Assembly (NCBI RefSeq): GCF_001704415.2 | Contig: NC_030826.1 | Location: 31,305,324 to 31,369,323 of the forward strand | DNA: 64,000 nt | Source of the DNA: Capra hircus | Lineage: Eukaryota; Chordata; Mammalia; Artiodactyla; Bovidae | Direction: 5' to 3' | Shown here: piece by piece, positions 11,655-22,104 of the stretch | Numbering within the stretch: the stretch's first letter is position 1 | How the letters are laid out: the number at the start of each line of letters is the position of its first letter | Position numbers and translations under genes: made by a program | Notes under the pieces: model-generated | What the model was told of the DNA's origin: nothing | The model's input: only the letters and a program-made list of their open reading frames with translations | The model's database searches: none

Positions 11655-11936
11655 CGAAGAAGGCAATGGCAACCCACTCCAGTACTCTTGCCTGGAAAAT
11701 CCCATGGATAGAGGAGCCTGGTAGGCTGCAGTCCATGGGGTCGCTAAGAGTTCGGCACTACTGAGCCACTTCACTTTCACTTTTCACTGTCATGCATTGA
11801 AGAAGGAAATGGCAACCCACTCCAGTATTCTTGCCTGGAGAATCCCAGGGATGGGGGAGCCTAGTGGGCTGCCGTCTATGGGGTTGCACAGAGTCGGACA
11901 CGACTGAAACGACTTAGCAGCAGCAGCAGCAGCAGC
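11655..11936 (+). mobile_element. BovA2 SINE (two BovA units)
   Basis: Two BovA units are joined by a CACTTTCACTTTTCACTG linker and end in an AGC-repeat tail. The 12-bp perfect TSD AGCTTAGCCAGT is at 11643-11654 and 11937-11948. Low divergence suggests a young insertion. Confidence 0.95.
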
Positions 11937-11939
11937 AGC
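11916..11939 (+). repeat. (AGC)8 microsatellite at SINE tail
   Basis: Eight AGC units form the BovA2 tail. Such tails are often length-polymorphic. Confidence 0.9.
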
Positions 11940-12060
11940 TTAGCCAGTGTATCAACTTAATGTTCTAGAAATTTAAATGGAGTATCAAAGATTCTGGTCA
12001 TGGTTTGTTTGGAGAGTACAGGATGACATTAGACCTCTTAAGACCAAGGGTGAAGGCAGG

Positions 12061-12487
12061 GTTGTGATTTATTAAATGCTTTATCCCAACACTAATAATG
12101 ATGTCATTATAATTAGGTAGGAAGGTCTATTACTTAAGGCAGAATTCAGCTTTAAGTATATAGCTCAGAGCTAGGAAGAGCCCTGTGCTGCAAACTATTC
12201 TTAGGCTTCTTATTCCAGATCACATCTCGTCATCCCAAGAATATAGCCCTCATCCTCTTGATCCAAGATGGCAGCCTCTACACACTAGGCAAAAAAATGT
12301 AGAAAGAGACTAAGAAGAGGAAGAGGGCAAAAGTCATAAACCCATAGCCTTAAAGGAAAGTTCCTGAAATTTGCCTTCTTTTTATATCACATGGACCCAA
12401 ATTGTGTCATCTATCAGTCACGTGGATACACAAGTACCAGAAATGTCATCTTCTTCTGAGGAATCTAGTACCCACCTAAAATTCTAC
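12061..12487. other. Unassigned, perhaps old repeat
   Basis: It contains CCAAGATGGCAGCCTCTACA and ATATCACATGGACCC. These recall an ancient interspersed repeat whose family I cannot name. No gene seen. Confidence 0.35.
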
Positions 12488-12503
12488 TACAGTAAGTCCC
12501 CTA

Positions 12504-12733
12504 CCCTCTTCCAACAACACAAGAGAAGACTCTACACATGGACATCACCAGATGATCAACACCGAAATCAGATTGATTATATTCTTTGCAGCCAAAGATG
12601 GAGAAGCTCTATACAGTCAGCAAAAACAAGACCGGGAGCTGACTGTGACTCAGATCATGAACTCCTTATTGCCAAATTCAGACTTAAATTGAAGAAAGTA
12701 GGAAAACCACTAGACCATTCAGGTATGACCTAA
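12504..12733 (+). pseudogene. BovB AP-endonuclease C-terminal remnant
   Basis: The open frame reaches a TAA at 12731-12733. It contains RNQIDYILC and the catalytic SDH triad motif (codons at 12650-12658) typical of RTE AP-like endonucleases, which nick the target DNA. The N-terminal catalytic residues are missing because of 5' truncation. The next piece continues in the same frame after the stop. Confidence 0.85.
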
Positions 12734-12748
12734 ATCAAATCCCTTACA

Positions 12749-13282
12749 GTGGAAGTGAGAAATAGATTTAAGGGACTAGATCTGATGGATAGAGTGCCTG
12801 ATAAGCTATGGACAGAGGTTCGTGACATTGTACAGAAGACAGGGATCAAGACCATCCCCATGGAAAAGAAATGCAAAAAAGCAAAATGGCTGTCTGGGGA
12901 GGCCTTACAAATAGCTGTGAAAAGAAGAGAAATGAAAAGCAAAGGAGAAAAGGAAAGATACAAGCATCTGAATGCAGAGTTCCAAAGAATAGCAAGGAGA
13001 GATGAGAAAGCCTTCCTCAGCGATCAATGCAAAGAAATAGAGAAAAACAACAGAATGGGAAAGACTAGAGATCTCTTCAAGAAAATTAGAGATACCAAGG
13101 GAACATTTCATGCAAAGATGGGCTTGATAAAGGACAGAAATGGTATGGACCTAACAAAAGCAGAAGATATTAAAAAGAGGAGACAAGAATACACAGAAGA
13201 ACTATACCAAAAAAATCTTCACGACCAAGATAATCATGATGGTGTGATCACTCACCTAGAGCCAGACATCCTGGAAACGTGA
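12749..13282 (+). pseudogene. BovB linker region remnant (177 codons)
   Basis: A lysine- and arginine-rich, mostly helical-looking stretch lies between the endonuclease and the reverse transcriptase, in the same frame as the endonuclease piece. It ends at a TGA at 13280-13282, before a frame change into the polymerase. RTE linkers of this kind have no assigned catalytic residues. Confidence 0.85.
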
Positions 13283-13310
13283 AGTCAAGTGGGCCTTAGA
13301 AAGCATCACT

Positions 13311-13757
13311 ATGAACAAAGCTAGTGGAGGTGATGGAATTCCAGTTGAGCTATTTCAAATCCTGGAAGATGATGCTGTGAAAGTGCTGCAATTAATATGT
13401 CAGCAAATTTGGAAAACTCAGCTGTGGCCACAGGACTGGAAAAGGTCAGTTTTCATTCCAATCCCAAAGAAAGGCAATGCCAAAGAATGCTCAAACTACC
13501 GTATAATTGCACTCATCTCATACGCTAGTAAAGTAATGCTCAAAATTCTCCAAGCCAGGCTTCAGCAATACATGAACTGTGAACTTCCTGATGTTCAAGC
13601 TGGTATTAGAAAAGGCAGAGATCAAATTGCCAACATCTGCTGGATCATCGAAAAAGCTAGAGAGTTCCAGAAAAATATATATTTCTGTTTTATTGACTAT
13701 GCCAAAGCCTTGACTGTGCGGATCACAATAAACGGTAGAAAATTCTTAAAGAGATGA
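13311..13757 (+). pseudogene. BovB reverse transcriptase, fingers/motif A remnant
   Basis: It carries GGDGIPVELF, the fingers segment VFIPIPKKGN, a SNYRIIALI region and then the FIDYAKA start of motif A. The frame is lost at 13707-13714, where GCCTTGAC stands for the expected GCCTTTGAC. The one-base loss removes the first catalytic aspartate from the frame. The 41.5 kb copy has the same loss. Confidence 0.9.
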
Positions 13758-13882
13758 GAATACCAGACCACCTGACCTGCCTCTTCAGAAACCTGTATGC
13801 ACATTAGGAAGCAACAGTTAGAACTGGACATGGGACAACAGACTGGTTCCAAATAGGAAAAGGAATTCGTCAAGGCTGTATA

Positions 13883-14752
13883 TTGTCACCCTGCTTATTT
13901 AACTTCTATGTAGAGTACATCATGAGAAATGCTGGGCTGGAAGAAGCACAAGCTGGAATCAAGATTGCTGGGAGAAATATCAATCACCTCAGATATGCAG
14001 ATGACACCACCCTTATGGCAGAAAGAGAAGAGGAACTAAAAAGCCTCTTGATGAAAGTGAAAGAGGAGAGTGAAAAAGTTGGCTTAAAGCTCAACATTCA
14101 GAAAACGAAGATCATGGCATCTGGTCCTATCACTTCATGGGAAATAGATGGGGAAACAGTGGAAACAGGGTCAGACTTTATATTTTGGGGCTCCAAAATC
14201 ACTGCAGATGGTGACTGCAGCCATGAAATTAAAAGATGCTTACTCCTTGGAAGGAAAGTTATGACCAACCTAGACAGCATATTAAAAAGCAGAGACATTA
14301 CTTTGCCAACAAAGGTCCATCTAGTCAAGGCTATGGTTTTTCCAGTGATCATGTATGGATGTGAGGGTTGGACTATGAGGAAAGCTGAGAGCCGAAGAAT
14401 TGATGTTTTTGAACTGTGGTGTTGGAGAAGACTCTTGAGAGTTCCTTGGACTGCAAGGAGATCCAACCAGTCCATTCTAAAGGAGATCAGTCCTGGGTGT
14501 TCTTTGGAAGGAATGATGCTAAAGCTGAAACTCCAGTACTTTGGCCACCTCATACGAAGAGTTGACTCATTGGAAAAGACTCTGATGCTGGGAGGGATTG
14601 AGGGCAGGAGAAGAAGGGGACGACAGAGGATGAGATGGCTGGATAGTATCACCGACTTGATGGACGTGAGTTTGAGTGAACTCCGGGAGTTGGTGATGGA
14701 CAGGGAGGCCTGGCGTGCTGCGATTCATGGGGTCGCAAAGAGTCGGACATGA
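13883..14752 (+). pseudogene. BovB reverse transcriptase palm to C-terminus (289 codons)
   Basis: It starts at MSPCLFNFY after the GIRQGC segment. The intact YADD catalytic box is at 13994-14005, followed by thumb sequence and the conserved C-terminal stretch ending in HGVAKSRT. It is the longest sense frame in the window. It lacks motif A and the endonuclease, so it is a fragment, not a host gene. Automated pipelines often misname such frames as hypothetical or craniofacial-development-like proteins. Confidence 0.95.
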
Positions 14753-15201
14753 CTGAGCGACTGGACTGACTGAACTGAAGTCCCCTATGTACAGGTCCAT
14801 TCCAAGAGTGCGTTGGTAAGTCCTACAAAGAGAGCCTAGGTACCCAACTCATACAATCGCCTATATAGTACTGTATTATAATAGGTTTACAGTACTTTTC
14901 ACACAAATAATACATTAAAAAGACAAAAATACAACATTTCAAATCTTATAGTACAGTACTTTTAAAAGTATGATAGTGTAATACAACAGCTGGCACACGG
15001 GCTGGCATTGAGTGAACAGGCAAGAGGAGTTACTGATGGAGGAGGGAGAAGGGGTGGGAGATGGTAGAGCTGAAGGATTGTCAGCAATGGGAGATGGAGG
15101 GGAGGCTGCAATGTCACTCACACCTGACATGGATGGATGCCTGACATTGGCATCTTTGAAAGTTCAAAACTTAAAGGTTCATATGTAGAGGACTTACTAT
15201 A

Positions 15202-15877
15202 TCCTGGAGGGAATAGATTCTAGGAGATAACCAGCAGTTTTCACCGCAAAGGAAAGGAAATTTTGAGGGTGGAGATCTGGAAAGGTATTATAATTTGGGT
15301 TTAAAGAATGTCTTTGTGAAATCTTCTCTGAAATAGAATAGAAGGGGATATATTTTGGTTCCTTGATGTGAGTATGAATATGATACAAACTAAGATCTCC
15401 TAACATCCTTCCAGTCAGAGTGACAGTCCCCTACAGTCTTCATTTATCCTATGCCAGAACGTAAACAACACGACTCTAGGAGAAAACGAGGTTCTTATTT
15501 TAGAAAATGAAAAGAAAAAAATAGTAATTTATGGATCCATGAAATCATGCTGTATGCATTATTTTAATCTGTATTAAAGCTTAAAAAATTGATAACAATA
15601 TTTGGAAAAGTAAGCAGCATAAAGTGAGAAACTCTCAATCTTCCTAAATTATTAAGTTTGTAATATCTGCATAGCATTTCACCATAATTCATTTTACCAA
15701 TTCAACTGGATGATCGTGTACATGTGGCTTCAGCATGCTAGTGAAAGCATCCTCTAGCTTAACCTGATTTGAGGACCACGAGAATGTGCCATATTATAAA
15801 AATCAAACAAACAATTGCTGCTGCAGAACCCATTTACTTTAAGCCTCTTGTCTGTCTTCCCAGTGTCAACTGGCTGT
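15202..15877. other. Unrecognised, no gene
   Basis: AT-rich unique-looking sequence between the DNA transposon and a BovB fragment. It has only short frames. Confidence 0.45.
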
Positions 15878-15885
15878 TGCTTTTT

Positions 15886-16368
15886 GTTGTTGTTCAGTCA
15901 CTAACTCGTGTCTGACTCTTTCCCATGGACTGCAGCATGCCAGGCTCCCCTGTTCTCCACTATCTTCTAGAGTTTGCTCAAATTCATGTCCACTGAGTTG
16001 GTGATACTATCTAACTGTCTCATTTTCTGCTGCCTGCTTCTCCTCTTGCCTTCTCTCTTTCCCAGCATCAAGGCCTTTCCCAATGAGTTGGCTCTTCACA
16101 TAAGGTGGCCAAAGTATTGGAGTTTCAGCTTCAGCATCAGTCCTTCCAATGAATATTCAGGGATGATTTCCTTGAGGATTGACTCGTTTGGTTTCTCGCC
16201 ATCCAAGGGACTCTGAAGAGTCTTATCCAGCACCACAGTTCGAAAGCATCAATTCTTCGACACTCAGGCTTCTTTATGGTCCAGCTGTCACATCCATACA
16301 TGACTACTGGAAAAACCATAGCTTTGACTATAGAGACCTTTGGCAGTTAAGTGACGTCTCTGCTTTTT
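15886..16368 (-). mobile_element. BovB LINE 3' region, complemented
   Basis: It runs from TTGTTGTTCAGTCACTAACT leftmost to GTGACGTCTCTGC at the truncated 5' end. TGCTTTTT at 15878-15885 and 16361-16368 may be the TSD, though the right copy overlaps BovB consensus. It is about 10-15 percent diverged by eye from the 12.5 kb copy. Confidence 0.9.
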
Positions 16369-16939
16369 AAAAACGCTAATCCCATTGCTCACTTGACTTT
16401 GATGGATTTTTTTCCTATTCCCTTTAATCAGTGTAACCAAAGGAAACCACAAGTAACTCTGACTCTCAGGTATCAAAAGCTGTCTCCCAGGTTTATGACA
16501 GGTTGAATTGAGTGTGTACAACATTGGATGCAGGTTAACATATGGGCTGGTCTGCTGCCCAGATGGCTGACCCACTCTTGTTTTGTTTTTGAGTTGAGCT
16601 GGTATACAACAATCAGAATATTTCACATAAACACCTAGTGTTCTGGCTTTTCTTAAAATATTGAGTGATGTGATAGCTCCTGACCACCCTCCCCAACATA
16701 TGACAGTGATGAGTAGGAACTGAGCAGTAACCGCCCCCTTTAAACATGCATCTGAGTTCCTCTCAGACTTCACTACTTTGTATTATCTCCTCCATCCTGA
16801 GACCAAGTGTTGGGTGGCATTTTAAACACCTATAGAGCTCTGGTTAACTAACCCTGCTCTTTGACCATGTCTCTATCAAGATGGAGAAAGTGAGAGATTA
16901 ACTAAGAGGATCACCTACTTCAAGAAAAATGCAAGAGAG
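16369..16939. other. Unrecognised, no gene
   Basis: The minus frame at 16288-16773 spans the BovB edge and this sequence. Its left part is BovB and the remainder has no recognised domain, so it is not called. Confidence 0.4.
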
Positions 16940-17165
16940 CACATTGCTTTGTGGAAATTCAAGATTTTGAATTTTTCTCTTTTGGCTTACTTCATCCTGT
17001 ATGATAGTCTCTAGGCCTATCTACATCTCTGTAAATGGCACTATTTCATCCCTTTTAATGACTATTATTCCATTGTATACATACACCACAACTTCTTTAC
17101 CCCTTCCTCTGTTGTTGGACATTTGGGTTGCAAGATTCTTGAATAATTGTGAATCATATTAGGTC
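16940..17165 (-). mobile_element. Old L1 3' region (antisense)
   Basis: GGCACTATTTCATCCCTTTT, TATTCCATTGTATACATACA and GGACATTTGGGTTGC are the familiar complemented L1 3' UTR order. Confidence 0.8.
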
Positions 17166-17724
17166 TCTTCTGCTATCACCTTCCTGATCCTGGTAGATCT
17201 TTGGGTCTGAAACCTCTGGAATACAGCTGACTCCTGAAATATTTACACAATGAAAACTCTGAGTAAAGCTTCATCTCATATGGGAAACCATCTCTGTAAC
17301 TATCCATCCTGTTCTCCATCCTCATGTAGCTCTGTTTTTAGAGGATTATAGAATATAATAGCATTTCCTTCTGATTCTTAATGTTTCCATCAATGGATTA
17401 GTTTGTTGATATTAGTCACAGTTATTTAAAATTTCCAGGCTGATAATTTCCTATTCTGTTTTTATATCTTAATCTGATTCAGAAACTTGTATTGTGTCTT
17501 CATGCTCTTTTATTTTCTTGATTTTTAGAACATCAAATAATTTTTATGTTGAAGGCCAGAAATATGGTATGAATGGACATAATGTGAACAGAAGTAAGTA
17601 GGCTTTTAGTGTAAAGTGTTAAGTTAATCTGGCTAGATAATCTGGCTAGATATTGAGCCATAAATGATGACTGCACTCTTTAAATGCTAGAGGGTTCAAT
17701 TTCCTTCTCTAGTGTTCTTTTTTA
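17166..17724. other. Unassigned, no gene
   Basis: It contains the short tandem AATCTGGCTAGAT near 17627-17652. No family assigned. Confidence 0.35.
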
Positions 17725-17965
17725 AAAAATTGTTAATTAATTGACTTGGGTGTGTAGTTGTGGCACAGGGCATCTTCTCTGCATCATGTGGGGCCTTTTG
17801 TTGTGGTGCACAGACTCTCTAGTTGTGGGGCACAGGCTTAGTTGACCTGAGGCCTGTGGACTCTTAGTTCTCTGAGTGGACTCTTAGTTCTCTGAGCAGG
17901 GATCAAATCCTTGTCCCCTGCATTACAAGACAGATTCTCAACCACTGGACCACTGAATTCTCTGT
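17725..17965 (-). mobile_element. CHR-type SINE with a 20-bp internal duplication
   Basis: The complemented CHR body ends at CTCAACCACTGGACCACTG. TGGACTCTTAGTTCTCTGAG occurs twice in tandem at about 17857-17897, a local duplication within the element. Confidence 0.8.
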
Positions 17966-17995
17966 TGACTTTGGGCTTTCCTAAGAACTCTGCAT

Positions 17996-18036
17996 TAGAT
18001 AGAATATGTCTTAGATAGAATATGTCTTAGATAGAA
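17996..18036. repeat. Short tandem repeat, 16-bp unit, about 2.5 copies
   Basis: TAGATAGAATATGTCT repeats directly at the insertion point of the next SINE. CTTAGATAGAA is present twice here and once after the SINE. Confidence 0.75.
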
Positions 18037-18304
18037 TGCTGCTAAGTCACTTCAGTCGTGTCTGACTCTGTGCGACCCCATAGACAGCCGCCCACCAGGC
18101 TCCCCTGTCCCTGGGATTCTCCAGGCAAGAACACTGGAGTGGGTTGCCATTTCCTTCTCCAATGCATGAAAGTAAAATGTGAAAGTGAAGTTGCTCAGTC
18201 GTGTCCGACCCTCAGTGATCCCGTGGACTGCAACCTTCCAGGCTCCTTTGTCCATGGGATTTTCAAGGCAAGAGTACTGGAGTGGGGTGCCATTGCCTTC
18301 TCCG
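18037..18304 (-). mobile_element. BovA2 SINE
   Basis: Complemented two-unit copy with the GTGAAAGTGAAGTTGCTCAG linker. The TSD CTTAGATAGAA is at 18026-18036 and 18305-18315. Confidence 0.93.
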
Positions 18305-18347
18305 CTTAGATAGAAGATCACAATTTTAGCTGTGACCTACTGTTATT

Positions 18348-18554
18348 ATAGGGCTTCCCTGGTGGCTCAGAGGTAAAGAATCCACCTTCCAAACAGGAGA
18401 TGCAGGTTTGATCCCTGGGTTGGGAAGATCCCCTGGAGAAGGAGATGGCAACCCAATCTAGCATTCTTGCCTAGGAAACTCCATGGGTGGAGGAGCCCAG
18501 CAGGCTACAGTCCAAGTGTTTGCAAAGAGTTGGATACGACTTAGCAACTAAACA
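18348..18554 (+). mobile_element. Bov-tA-type SINE
   Basis: Sense full-length copy with head GGGCTTCCCTGGTGGCTCAG. The TSD ACTGTTATT is at 18339-18347 and 18555-18563. It sits 30 bp from the oppositely oriented BovA2. Confidence 0.93.
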
Positions 18555-18563
18555 ACTGTTATT

Positions 18564-19608
18564 GTACCAGAGCCCAGTTGGCATGGTGGCACAGTGTGGG
18601 TGAAGGAAAGTATTCTGTGACCTTTGATTAGACTCTGTTCTTAGCCTGTGTCCCAGGCTGTGATCTTCAGTGTCACAGTTCAGGATTTCTAGGATAAGAC
18701 AGAACTTGTAGAGGAGGCTGAAATGGCAGCAACATCCACCTCCAGGTGGAATTCACCTCTGATACAATCTATGTTGTAGAGACAGCTTGGGCTTATTCCA
18801 CAACTGCCACCTTTTCCCGCTCCCTGCCTGGGACACAAGGGGCTTTTTATGACTCTTCAGTCTGGGCTGTGACTCTCAGGATGTGTCTCAGCAAATCTGG
18901 GGGTTTTCTCTGTGATCTCAGCTCTCTTAAAAATCCATAAAATCCATGAAAAGACACCAATGTTCAGTTTATTCAGGTTTTTTTTTTGTTGCGAGGATGG
19001 GAGTGACAACACTCAGCTTGCTGAATCCTTCCCATGTCAACATTGAAACTGGGAGCTTTTTGCTTTTTAATCACTTCTGAGTCCTGATGTGTTCCATTTT
19101 ACTCCCATTTATCCAGGGATTCCTAGGAATCTCCTAACTTCCCTGATCTGCCAAAAGGCTTTTATTTTTCTGGACATCCAAAACATCGCTTCATTATGTC
19201 ACTGCCCTGCGCATCAGCTGCCAATCACGATGGATGACTCACTTACACAAATCAGAAGTTTTTATCTTGACATTCAAGGCTGTCTGTATTCTTTGTCCAT
19301 AATTTTCCCTTAGTTACTTTCCAACAAGACATCAGTGGTTCAGGTTAGGAATACTGTCTCATTATCCTTCTAACCCATGCTCATTGATGTCTGAAATACT
19401 CAATAAACATTGACAAGTAAGTTCTCCCTTTAAAAAAAAAATTCAGATACTTGATTAAGTCCTATATTCCCCATGAAATATTTGCACACTACTCTTTGTA
19501 CCATACATTTTCACATGGATAGAAAAAATGATATCAGAAGGCTTTGAATTCATCACAGGTGACAAAGCTGATGGACTGAGCTGAAGGACTTTTCAAGGAC
19601 ACACAACT
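18564..19608. other. Largely unassigned, maybe old LINE pieces
   Basis: 19190-19320 vaguely resembles an L2/MIR3-like element. 18650-18950 recalls L1 5' sequence, but I cannot confirm either. No frame looks protein-coding. Confidence 0.3.
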
Positions 19609-19616
19609 AGTTAAGG

Positions 19617-19727
19617 TGGTGCTGTGCTGTGCTTAGTCGCTCAGTCATGTCTGACTCTTTGTGATCTCGTGGACTGTAACCCGCCAGGTTCCTCTGTCCA
19701 TGGGGATTCTCCAGGCAAGAACACTGG
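19617..19727 (-). mobile_element. Bov SINE, truncated single unit
   Basis: Only the tail half is present, from GTGCTTAGTCGCTCAG to AGGCAAGAACACTGG. It is bounded by the 8-bp TSD AGTTAAGG at 19609-19616 and 19728-19735, so it was truncated at insertion. Confidence 0.9.
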
Positions 19728-19922
19728 AGTTAAGGAAGAACTGGACTTAAAACCCACCTCCCATTTTCTTCCCTCAATTTCATGTCTCCTAGAGTAGTGA
19801 TTCTTGGTGCCAGTGGGCATACAGTCCTCAGGGATATTTGTTTGTTTGCTTTTAAAGTTTTCTGGGACACATCCACTGAGATTCAGTGGGTGAGAGCTGG
19901 GGCTCAGAAATATCTGCATTTA

Positions 19923-20242
19923 TTTTATTTTTTTATATATTATGCATGTCATTACACCATGCTTTATTTTTTCTTTCTTCATCTTCTTTTTAAAAACATA
20001 TCCTTTTTAGTTTTATTATTATTATTTATTTGGCTATGTTGGGTCTCGGTTGCGATATGTAGGATCTTTCATTGCAAAATGTGTTTCTCTCTAGTTATGG
20101 CTCATGGGCTCCAGGGTCAGTAGTTGGGGCACCTGGAATTAGTTGCCTGGAGGCATGTGGGATCTTAATTCCCTGACCAGGGATCGAACCCACACCCCTT
20201 GCATTGGAAGGGCGATTCTTAAACACCAGGGAAGTCCCAGGA
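19923..20242 (-). mobile_element. CHR-type SINE with long AT tail
   Basis: The complemented CHR body ends at AAACACCAGGGAAGTCC, with an unusually long T-rich stretch on its tail side. The TSD ATCTGCATTTA is at 19912-19922 and 20243-20253. The flanks (GAGATTCAGTGGGTGAG) may be a MER5-like element. Confidence 0.85.
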
Positions 20243-20253
20243 ATCTGCATTTA

Positions 20254-20694
20254 GAGGAAAGGATTCTGAATCTGGGAGTTCAATATTTCCCTCTGGAAAA
20301 CACCATCATAAAGGACATTTACAGAATATAGAACAGTGGTCAGCATTCAGAGAGTACCTGGCTAAGCAAATGAGTAAAAGCAGAGAAGGAGAGGAAGCAG
20401 TTTCCTTCTAGCTCTGTTAGGCTTTTCCCAGAAGCTAAAAAGTTCTGCTGTTGAACTTCCGGACCTTCAACTGCAAATAAAAATCTCATTAGCTTTCTTA
20501 AACATGCACAGCATTTATCATCAGGGAAATTGGAAAATGGCTCTATGTAATTCAATATTGCCTCAACTTGTATTTATTCATTATTATAGATAAGCAAACT
20601 AACTTCTCCCCTCACTCTCCACTTAGGCAGAGGTGAAATGTATACTTATTGAGAAATTTGGGGAAATACTGAAAACTATGATACGCAAGCTACT
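20254..20694. other. Unrecognised, no gene
   Basis: Short frames only. Its left edge may belong to the interrupted MER5-like repeat. Confidence 0.35.
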
Positions 20695-20905
20695 ATTTAT
20701 TGAATTTGCTCTGTGACAGTGCACTGTGGTTCTTTATATGAATTATCTCATTTAATTCTTATAATTACTCCTGACATAGATTTTTGCATTTTAACTATGT
20801 TTTAAATTTTTCATTTGATAGCTGAAAAAGTGAATCTTAGCTTAAGTGCCTTGCCCGAGGACACACAGCAAGGTAAACAACAGTGTCAGGATTTAAAGGT
20901 CAGAT
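20695..20905 (-). repeat. MIR SINE (antisense)
   Basis: GCACTGTGGTTCTTTATATG, AATTATCTCATTTAATTCTT and TTGCCCGAGGACACACAGCA follow the complemented MIR. Confidence 0.85.
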
Positions 20906-20931
20906 TCTGAAGCCTATGTATGCTTTTTAAA

Positions 20932-21078
20932 ATTTTTATTTTTTAAAATATTTATCTGTTTGACCAAGCCAAATCTTAGTTGCAGCATGCAGGATCTAGT
21001 TCCCTGACCAGGGAATGAACCCAGGTCCCCTGCCTTGGCAGTGTGGAGATTTAGCCACTGGACCACCAGGGAAGTTGT
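20932..21078 (-). mobile_element. CHR-2-like short SINE
   Basis: It has the complemented head TTAGCCACTGGACCACCAGG. TATGTAKGCTTTTTAAA-like flanks at 20915-20931 and 21079-21094 form the TSD (one mismatch, one indel). Confidence 0.88.
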
Positions 21079-21184
21079 TATGTAGGCTTTTAAACACTAG
21101 GCTCTCTTCTAGGAAAATTCCATCAGTCCCAATTGTGTGGACCACAGGTAAACCCTGTTAGTTCTCTGGGCAGTATAATATCAA

Positions 21185-21400
21185 AAACTCTGCCCTTTGG
21201 AGATAAGGAGCATGGTTCAATTTCTGGTTTTGACACTAACCTTGTGAGTTTGAGTAAGTTAAAAAAAATTTTTTTTTCCTCTGAGTCTCAGTTCTCCCAG
21301 CTGTAGAATGATGAGAGTGTTTAACTTACCACTGAGGACAATTTATTAATAATGAGCACCATCCAGGGCTGTTTCTAAGGACTCAGTAAATGTTATTATA
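21185..21400 (+). repeat. MIR SINE
   Basis: Sense order: CATGGTTCAATTTCTGG, CTGAGTCTCAGTTCTCCCAG, TGTAGAATGATGAGAG and GGACTCAGTAAATGTTATTA. Confidence 0.8.
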
Positions 21401-21604
21401 AATATACATATAATTTAACTTTTATATATTTAAAATTTGTAGTTGTCCTTACAAATTAGATACCTACAAACTTTATACCTACAAAGGTAAAACTATTTGC
21501 TACTTATTCTGCTTACATTTATGAGCTGGTCCAGGCAAGTGCCTGAACATCTCTAATGCCCACACCCCGCCAGAGAAAACTCACTCCACCCATCCACCCT
21601 GAAA

Positions 21605-21830
21605 ATTATTTATTTTAAATTAGTTATTTGGGGCTGTGGTGGGTCTTCAGTGCTGCATGAGGGGTTTCTCTTGCTGCGGCACATAGGGTCTAGGGCGTGG
21701 GCTCAGTAGTCATGGTGTGTGGGCTTAGTTGCTCCCTGGCATGTGGAATCTTCCTAGACCAGGAATCGAACCAGTGTCCCTTGCATTGGCAGGGAGATTC
21801 TTAACCACTGGGCCTCGGGGAAGTCCTGAC
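21605..21830 (-). mobile_element. CHR-type SINE
   Basis: Complemented body with GGGCTCAGTAGTCATGG and head TTAACCACTGGGCCTCGGG. No TSD seen. A C-rich run follows at about 21860. Confidence 0.85.
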
Positions 21831-22104
21831 TCTGTTATTCAGATCACTCCTTCATCCCTCCCCCCCTCCCCCAGGTGATTAGAACAGGGAAGGCACTGGA
21901 TACAAAGAGGGACAATATAGACAAATAGAAAAGACAACTGAGAAATGCTAAAAAAAAAAAAACAAACAAACAAAAACAACACCTGGACCAGAATCTGCAA
22001 TGAGAGAACAAAAATGTTGTGAAACCAGGACGGCCACAGGGAGTAACTACTAAAGCAAGAACAGAAGAGGGAAGCCAAAGAGGATGAAGATTAACAGAAT
22101 TTAA

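Larger units (their letters stand above)
11160..12060 (+). mobile_element. Possible old L1M ORF2 fragment (split by BovA2)
   Basis: AAAGCAACAAAATCTATAAA, AAGTAACTTAACAAGAAATG and later ATAAATTGAATGAAATGTC fall in the order of the L1 ORF2 3' half, with many changes. It hosts the BovA2 at 11655-11936. Assignment is tentative. Confidence 0.4.
12504..14777 (+). mobile_element. BovB (RTE) LINE, 5'-truncated, about 2.27 kb
   Basis: It runs from inside the AP-endonuclease coding part to the GACTGACTGAACTG end. It is flanked by the perfect 10-bp TSD AAGTCCCCTA (12494-12503, 14778-14787), which is itself the terminal repeat of the host transposon. It encodes, in order, the endonuclease C-terminus, a basic linker, the reverse transcriptase and the C-terminal region, broken by stops and frameshifts (next four entries). 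Such an element would act in the germ line through target-primed reverse transcription and donate its 3' end to Bov-tA/BovA2. This copy cannot encode a full protein. Confidence 0.95.
12490..15199. mobile_element. DNA transposon remnant (Tigger/TcMar-like) split by BovB
   Basis: The left end CAGTAAGTCCCCTA (12490-12503) and the right end, read in complement, TAGTAAGTCCTCTACATATG (15180-15199), form terminal inverted repeats. Each is bordered outside by TA (12488-12489 and 15200-15201). Internal sequence at 14788-15180 (AGCCTAGGTACCCAACTCAT, GTACAGTACTTTTAAAAGTA) matches a mammalian TA-target DNA element that I remember without being sure of its exact name. Without BovB and its duplicated target the element is about 426 bp, so it is a non-autonomous or deleted copy. 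Confidence 0.7.

Noticed and set aside
13883..14752. 289-codon frame as an intact reverse transcriptase gene
   Set aside because: It lacks motif A, the fingers and the endonuclease in frame. It is a BovB fragment.
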